Of a stretch of 8,731 nt of DNA, positions 4,895 through 8,731 are shown piece by piece. The DNA lies in NCBI GenBank assembly GCA_029005335.1, contig JAQXFT010000118.1, forward strand, positions 1 through 8,731, read 5' to 3'. Origin of the DNA: Oscillospiraceae bacterium. GTDB taxonomy: Bacteria; Bacillota; Clostridia; Oscillospirales; Ruminococcaceae. Within the stretch, counting starts at the first letter, position 1. Every line of letters begins with the position of its first letter. The position numbers and the translations under genes were made by a program. Below the pieces are notes generated by a model. The model was not told the DNA's origin. It did not search any database and saw only the letters and a program-made list of their open reading frames with translations.

Positions 4895-6091
4895 ATTAAA
4901 GTAACCGGAATTATATGTGAATACAATCCGTTTCATAACGGACATTTTCATCACATTCAGGAGACTAAAAAAAATGGAGCAACTCATATAGTAGCCGTTA
5001 TGAGCGGAAACTTTGTACAGCGTGGGGATATTGCAATAATGAATAAGCTTGACCGTGCAAAGCTGGCAGTAAAATCCGGAGCAGATTTGGTAATTGAAAT
5101 TCCGGCGGCATATTGTCTTGCACCGGCAGAGATATATGCCTCCGGAGCTGTATATCTTTTAAATTCTCTGGGTGTTGTTGATGAGATTTCATTCGGAAGT
5201 GAATGCGGTGATATTGCAAAGCTTGCAAATGCCCTTCATTTTGCAGATACAGCCATAAAGGAAAATATGAATGATATAAGGGAGCTTATGGAAAAGGGCT
5301 ACACATATCCCCGTGCATTGACATCAATAGTCACAAGATACAGCGAGGAGGCAGGAGACATAATACTCGAGCCAAACAATATTCTGGCAGTTGAATATAT
5401 GAGGGCTATGAATAAATATTCTCCTGATATGGGAGTATTTACCGTAAAAAGAAAAAGCGTTCCGCATGACGGAAAATTTTCCGAAGATGGATTTGCGAGT
5501 GCGTCATATATCAGGGAACAGCTTGAAAAAGGAGTTGAAACTATTGAACGATATACAACTTCTCTGTGGAGCAATGCAATAAAGACGGCGTCATCAAAGG
5601 GAGAGCTGGCTGATATAAACCGTCTGGAAAGAATAATACTTTACAGGCTCAGAACCATAAATCCCGAGGAGATTTCTGATATATGTGATATTGCTCCGGG
5701 AATGGACAAGAGAATATATAATGCAAGAATGTCCGGGTCTCTGGACGAGCTTGAATTTACTGTCAAATCCAAAAATTATACAATGTCGAGAATAAGGCGT
5801 GCATTGCTGAATATTCTTATCGGAATAAAGAAAGATGATATAAAAATTCTTCCGCCTTATATACGCATACTTGCATCTAACGAAAGGGGACTCGATATTC
5901 TGTCTGAAATCAAAAACAAAGCGACTCTTCCTTATGGAACATCACTGGCAAAGCTTGCTGAAATAAGTCCTGATGCAGAACGCTTTACAGAAATAGAGGA
6001 GAGAGCTTCTGATATATACGGACTTGCCCTCTGTAAAATACAGTCAGCCCAGAAGGATTATCGTTCAAAATTTGCAATTGATTTGGATTAG
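4895..6091 (+). CDS. tmcAL: tRNA(Met) cytidine acetate ligase TmcAL (YlbM family)
   Basis: TmcAL joins acetate to C34 of elongator tRNA-Met using ATP, via acetyl-AMP, which protects AUG decoding from AUA misreading. From the chosen start it has 398 residues, the family's usual size. The nucleotidyltransferase-like domain carries EYNPFHNGH (9-17, with HxGH-type HNGH at 14-17) and MSGNFVQRG (36-44). Other hallmarks are EPNNILAVEYMRA (159-171), SASYIR (202-207) and SRIRRALLNIL (298-308). Family members begin M-K-x-x-G-I-I-x-E-Y-N-P; here the frame reads I-K-V-T-G-I-I-C-E-Y-N-P, so the ATT at 4895 takes the place of the initiator Met, 8 nt after AAGGAGG. The only canonical in-frame start upstream is GTG 4862, which lacks a ribosome site and lies in the palindrome. 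Function is highly secure; the ATT start is well supported but inferred. Confidence 0.93.
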   Translation: MKVTGIICEYNPFHNGHFHHIQETKKNGATHIVAVMSGNFVQRGDIAIMNKLDRAKLAVKSGADLVIEIPAAYCLAPAEIYASGAVYLLNSLGVVDEISFGSECGDIAKLANALHFADTAIKENMNDIRELMEKGYTYPRALTSIVTRYSEEAGDIILEPNNILAVEYMRAMNKYSPDMGVFTVKRKSVPHDGKFSEDGFASASYIREQLEKGVETIERYTTSLWSNAIKTASSKGELADINRLERIILYRLRTINPEEISDICDIAPGMDKRIYNARMSGSLDELEFTVKSKNYTMSRIRRALLNILIGIKKDDIKILPPYIRILASNERGLDILSEIKNKATLPYGTSLAKLAEISPDAERFTEIEERASDIYGLALCKIQSAQKDYRSKFAIDLD

Positions 6092-6116
6092 TGTTATATA
6101 CGGGGATAGTGATTCG

Positions 6117-6127
6117 TGTATTATACA
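6117..6127 (+). promoter_or_regulatory. Short palindrome and possible -10 ahead of the lipoprotein gene
   Basis: TGTATTATACA is a perfect 11-nt palindrome in the gap between tmcAL and the lipoprotein gene, and contains TATTAT (6119-6124), a possible -10. No good -35 lies 16-18 nt upstream. It may be a weak promoter or operator, or chance; the lipoprotein gene may simply be read through from tmcAL, since no terminator separates them. Confidence 0.25.
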
Positions 6128-6150
6128 AATACAGACAAGGAGCTTTCTAC

Positions 6151-6984
6151 ATGAATAAATTTATATTGCTTATGGCAATTTCAGGCTTATCCATGCTTTC
6201 ATCATGCGGGAGCAGTGTGCAGGCACAGAATACTGTTCCTGCCGTGACATTCCAGACTGTTCCGGCATCATCAGATATAGTAACTGCTACTACTGCCTCT
6301 GCAACAACGACAACAACAACTGTTACTGCAAAATCTGCTGATGTTCCGAAAATAATAAAAACCAATGATTTGCGTTATCTGAACAAAAATAAAATTCCTG
6401 ATAAACATTCTATAGAAGTGGAGCAGATTTATCAGGAGCCTGAGCTTCCGGCAGGCTGTGAGATAACATCTCTTACAATGCTTCTTAATTATCTTGGTTT
6501 TGATATTGACAAGGTGGAGCTTTGTGACAAATATCTTAAAAAGAATTACGACTATACTGAAAATTTCTCAGAAGCCTTTGTCGGAAATCCAAAGAACGGT
6601 ACAGGATTCGGGTGTTATGCTCCGGTAATCGACAAGGCAGCTCAGAAATATCTGACCGATATGAAAAGTGATTTGAATGTATATGACCTTTCCGGAACGA
6701 AATTCAGTGACCTGTTTGCATATATAGCTGATAATAAACCCGTTGTTATATGGGCAAGCATGGGACTTGTTGATGTGAGATACTATAATGTCTGGACTAT
6801 GGAAGATGACGGCGAAGAGGTCTGGTGGTATGAAAATGAACACTGTATGCTTATGACCGGCTATGACATAAAAAGCGGTACTGTTACTGTATGCGACCCT
6901 CTCAAAGGAGAATATACCTATGATATGTCCAGATTTGAAGAAATATATGATGAGCTTGAACAGCAGGCTGTTACTATATTCTGA
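6151..6984 (+). CDS. Putative lipoprotein with Peptidase_C39_2 (papain-like) domain
   Basis: The start is ATG at 6151, with AAGGAG (6137-6142) 8 nt upstream; a longer in-frame GTG at 6091 has no ribosome site. Of 277 residues, 1-18 form a lipoprotein signal peptide with lipobox LSSC, making C19 the lipidated residue of a cell-surface protein. Residues 20-66 form a Ser/Thr/Ala-rich linker, including a run of six Thr (52-57). From about 90 on is a C39_2 domain (PF13529 type): Q95 with PAGCEITSLTMLLNYLG (100-116) gives catalytic C103, NEHCMLMTGYD (229-239) gives H231, and VCDPL (247-251) gives D249. A complete Cys-His-Asp triad suggests activity as a cysteine peptidase or amidase, but the substrate is unknown. 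It lacks any ABC transporter, so it is not a bacteriocin-processing C39 exporter. The link to tmcAL is positional only. Confidence 0.85.
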   Translation: MNKFILLMAISGLSMLSSCGSSVQAQNTVPAVTFQTVPASSDIVTATTASATTTTTTVTAKSADVPKIIKTNDLRYLNKNKIPDKHSIEVEQIYQEPELPAGCEITSLTMLLNYLGFDIDKVELCDKYLKKNYDYTENFSEAFVGNPKNGTGFGCYAPVIDKAAQKYLTDMKSDLNVYDLSGTKFSDLFAYIADNKPVVIWASMGLVDVRYYNVWTMEDDGEEVWWYENEHCMLMTGYDIKSGTVTVCDPLKGEYTYDMSRFEEIYDELEQQAVTIF

Positions 6985-7063
6985 TTTGTGATTTCACTGA
7001 TTTTTATTGAAAAAAGTTGTACTTTTTTACAGTTTTTATATTGACTTTTTTGAATTTTTGTAT
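6985..7063 (+). other. AT-rich spacer with inverted repeat between lipoprotein and glgA
   Basis: AAAAAAGT (7010-7017) and ACTTTTTT (7021-7028) form an 8-bp inverted repeat around TGT, ending in a T-run. It could act as a weak terminator for the tmcAL-lipoprotein unit, but the stem has a single G-C pair. A smaller repeat, GTGATTTCAC (6988-6997), lies just after the stop. No strong terminator is seen here. Confidence 0.3.
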
Positions 7064-7069
7064 TATAAT
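7041..7069 (+). promoter_or_regulatory. Promoter of glgA
   Basis: TTGACT (7041-7046), a 17-nt spacer and TATAAT (7064-7069) give 11 of 12 consensus matches. Transcription should start near A7076, leaving a leader of 57 nt before the glgA ATG. The spacer is dominated by T-tracts that are repeated in the leader. Confidence 0.83.
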
Positions 7070-7097
7070 ATAAATATGAATTTTTTTGAATTTTTGT
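7046..7097 (+). repeat. 16-bp direct repeat across the glgA promoter and leader
   Basis: TTTTTTGAATTTTTGT occurs exactly at 7046-7061 and 7082-7097, 36 bp apart. The first copy fills the -35/-10 spacer of the glgA promoter; the second lies in the transcribed leader. T-tract composition makes some similarity expected, yet sixteen identical bases including GAA and G suggest duplication or a paired protein site. Confidence 0.6.
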
Positions 7098-7132
7098 TTA
7101 CCCGATTCAACCATAATTTAAGGAGTGATTCT

Positions 7133-8590
7133 ATGAAAAGAATTCTGTTTGCCTCATCTGAGTGTGTGCCTTTTATCAAAACCGGAGGTCTTGCCGATGT
7201 TGTAGGTGCTTTGCCTAAATATCTGAACAAGAATGAGTTTGATGTAAGGGTTATAATGCCCTACTATACCTGTATTCCGGCAAAATACCGTGACCAGTTC
7301 AGATATGTCACACACTTCTATATGGATTTCGGAAAGAGAATTGTCGGTACTCATGTAGGCATAATGGAATATGAATACGAGGGAGTAAAATTCTATTTCG
7401 TTGACAATGAATATTACTTCAAATGCAATACCCCCTATTCCTCAGATATGAAGTGGGATATTGAACGCTTTACCTTCTTCTGCAAGGCTGTACTCGCAAT
7501 AATGCCTGTAGTGAATTTCTGCCCCGATATAATCCACTGTCACGACTGGCAGGCATCACTGATACCTGTATTTCTGAAATCCACCTTTGCATCACACCCC
7601 TTCTACAGCCATACAAAGTCAATTATGACTATACATAACCTCAGATTTCAGGGTATATGGAATATTGATACTTTTAAGTATAACACAAATCTTCCGGATT
7701 ATATGTTCACTCCGGATAAGCTCGAATATAAAAAAGATGCAAATATGCTTAAAGGCGGACTTGTCTATGCAGACTATATAACAACTGTTTCTGAAACCTA
7801 TGCTGATGAGATAAAATATCCTTTTTACGGCGAAGGTCTCGACGGTCTTCTGAGAGCCAAGAAAATGCAGCTCAGAGGTATAGTCAACGGAATAGACTAT
7901 CAGATTTTCAATCCCGCTACTGATGAGCATATCTATTCAAAATATTCAAACAAAAACTTCAGAAAAGGCAAGGCTGAAAACAAAAGGAGACTTCAGGAAC
8001 AGCTCGGACTTCCTCAGGACCCGAATAAATATATGATTGCAATTATCTCACGTCTTACTGACCAGAAAGGTCTCGACCTCGTTCAATATACTATCGAGAG
8101 AATTGTTGACCATAATACACAGCTTGTTGTTATCGGAACAGGTGAGAGCAGATATGAAAATATGTTCAAGCACTATGCATGGAAATACAGAGACAGAGTT
8201 TCAGCAAATATTCTCTATTCTGATGACCTTGCACATAAGCTTTATGCCGCAGCTGATGCTATGCTTGTGCCGTCTCTGTTTGAACCTTGCGGACTTACTC
8301 AGCTTATGTCCCTGAGATACGGAACAGTTCCGATTGTAAGAGAAACAGGCGGTCTTAAAGATACCGTACAGCCCTATAATGAGTTTGAGGGAACAGGTAC
8401 AGGCTTCTCATTCAAGAATTATAACGGCGAGGAAATGCTCAGTGTTATCAACTATTCAAAGAAAGTATTCTTTGAAACTCCAAAGGAATGGGATAAGATT
8501 GTCAGAAGAGGTATGGAAAAGGACTTCTCATGGAACAATTCCGCAAAGCAGTATGAGGGTATCTATAATTGGATGTGTTCATGGAGATAA
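7133..8590 (+). CDS. glgA: Glycogen synthase GlgA (ADP-glucose, GT5)
   Basis: GlgA transfers glucose from ADP-glucose to the non-reducing end of an alpha-1,4-glucan, building glycogen in the cytoplasm. The 485 residues are the usual length. The GT-B fold shows KTGGLADV (16-23, ADP-glucose binding), HCHDWQ (135-140), VNGIDYQIFNP (251-261), ISRLTDQKG (305-313) and SLFEPCGLTQ (381-390), where E384 matches the catalytic E377 of E. coli. RETGGLKDTV (403-412) and TGFSF (423-427) follow. The start is ATG at 7133-7135, with AAGGAG (7120-7125) 7 nt upstream. A longer in-frame TTG at 7007 lies before the promoter and is excluded. The gene has its own promoter and terminator, so it is probably monocistronic. 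The other glycogen genes (glgC, glgD, glgB, glgP) are not in the window. Confidence 0.97.
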   Translation: MKRILFASSECVPFIKTGGLADVVGALPKYLNKNEFDVRVIMPYYTCIPAKYRDQFRYVTHFYMDFGKRIVGTHVGIMEYEYEGVKFYFVDNEYYFKCNTPYSSDMKWDIERFTFFCKAVLAIMPVVNFCPDIIHCHDWQASLIPVFLKSTFASHPFYSHTKSIMTIHNLRFQGIWNIDTFKYNTNLPDYMFTPDKLEYKKDANMLKGGLVYADYITTVSETYADEIKYPFYGEGLDGLLRAKKMQLRGIVNGIDYQIFNPATDEHIYSKYSNKNFRKGKAENKRRLQEQLGLPQDPNKYMIAIISRLTDQKGLDLVQYTIERIVDHNTQLVVIGTGESRYENMFKHYAWKYRDRVSANILYSDDLAHKLYAAADAMLVPSLFEPCGLTQLMSLRYGTVPIVRETGGLKDTVQPYNEFEGTGTGFSFKNYNGEEMLSVINYSKKVFFETPKEWDKIVRRGMEKDFSWNNSAKQYEGIYNWMCSWR

Positions 8591-8632
8591 AAAATTGAGA
8601 AGGGCGGTCTTTCTGACCGCCTTATTTTTATC
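8586..8632 (+). terminator. Nested, apparently bidirectional terminator after glgA
   Basis: The inner stem AGGGCGGTC (8601-8609) pairs with GACCGCCTT (8615-8623) around a TTTCT loop, followed by TTATTTTT (8622-8629): a standard terminator for glgA, 10 nt after its stop. Outer arms GATAAAAA (8586-8593) and TTTTTATC (8625-8632) are also complementary and include the stop codons of both convergent genes. On the minus strand a T-run (complement of 8589-8594) follows the inner stem after about 6 nt, so termination of the opposite gene is plausible but weaker. Confidence 0.85.
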
Positions 8633-8731
8633 TGTATGAATTTATAGTATCAAGAATTTTCTGAGCATCGTCCACAGGAATAGCCTTGACTGTATGCCTG
8701 ACGGATACTTCACTTCCGAAATATATTGATA
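8628..8731 (-). CDS. Unidentified protein, C-terminal fragment (partial)
   Basis: An open minus-strand frame enters from the right edge and ends at TAA 8628-8630, right beside the shared terminator. The last 33 residues include FGSEVSVRHTVKAIPVDDAQ (4-23 of the fragment) and end in ILDTINSYR. The mix of a beta-strand-like VSVRHTVKAIPV segment and a final amphipathic helix recalls the end of a bacterial PH-like domain, but this is only an impression and I do not recognise the family. It is convergent with glgA. The reality of the gene rests on the intact frame to the edge and the terminator placement; about 100 bases is too little for more. Confidence 0.5.
   Translation of the reverse strand, partial: SIYFGSEVSVRHTVKAIPVDDAQKILDTINSYR

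Noticed and set aside
6290..6330. ACN-rich tract in the lipoprotein gene as a phase-variable microsatellite
   Set aside because: The Thr codons are mixed (ACT, ACA, ACG) and units are triplets, so slippage would keep the frame; it is better read as a linker.
6151..6984. Bacteriocin or quorum-peptide processing system based on the C39 domain
   Set aside because: Processing C39 domains are fused to ABC exporters at their N-terminus. This one is a lipoprotein with no transporter or small precursor gene nearby.
7619..7930. 103-codon minus-strand frame inside glgA
   Set aside because: It is a shadow of the highly conserved glgA frame, with no start signals or known motif.
8037..8639. Plus-strand frames of 92 and 86 codons overlapping the end of glgA
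   Set aside because: Alternative frames of the conserved GlgA C-terminal domain and terminator, without ribosome sites.

Overview
The window looks like core chromosome of an anaerobic, moderately AT-rich Firmicute. It best fits a Clostridia member of the Ruminococcus/Oscillospiraceae type. The basis is consensus sigma-A promoters, strong AGGAGG-type ribosome binding sites, Firmicutes gene neighbourhoods (yabB-rsmI; tmcAL beside ackA), acetate kinase, glycogen synthase and a Thr-rich lipoprotein with a C39-like domain. The genus is an inference from overall style. I see no tRNA, rRNA, CRISPR array, insertion sequence or phage gene.

Layout. (1) Positions 1-3430 hold a tight minus-strand operon, read right to left: HAD phosphatase, mnmA, a TrmN6/YabB-type methyltransferase, rsmI, then the start of an HD-domain protein cut by the window edge. 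Its promoter is a perfect TTGACA-17-TATAAT with an extended -10, and the predicted leader is only about 15 nt. Genes are joined by a 7-nt gap, an ATGA overlap, a TAATG overlap and a 22-nt gap. (2) Positions 3461-4824 hold a single-gene minus-strand unit, ackA, with its own promoter and a strong hairpin terminator. (3) The ackA/tmcAL divergent region contains a 15-nt perfect palindrome and an 8-nt direct repeat flanking the ackA promoter. (4) Plus-strand tmcAL (tRNA-Met cytidine acetate ligase) appears to start at a rare ATT codon. It is followed after 52 nt by a putative lipoprotein with a papain-like C39_2 domain. (5) glgA has its own promoter, overlaid by a 16-bp direct repeat. It converges on an unidentified partial minus-strand gene across a nested, apparently bidirectional terminator.

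How the genes fit together. Four genes modify RNA used in translation: MnmA (s2U34 of tRNA), the TrmN6-like enzyme (probably a tRNA adenine), RsmI (C1402 of 16S rRNA) and TmcAL (ac4C34 of elongator tRNA-Met). AckA and TmcAL share the metabolite acetate and are transcribed divergently. GlgA links to carbon storage.

The gene families are ordinary. The unusual features are in the signals: the ATT start of tmcAL, the TTG start and near-minimal leader of the HAD gene, a Shine-Dalgarno sequence built from the conserved C-terminal Gly codons of mnmA, the palindrome and repeats around ackA/tmcAL, and the three-cysteine form of MnmA. I found no convincing new multi-gene system.
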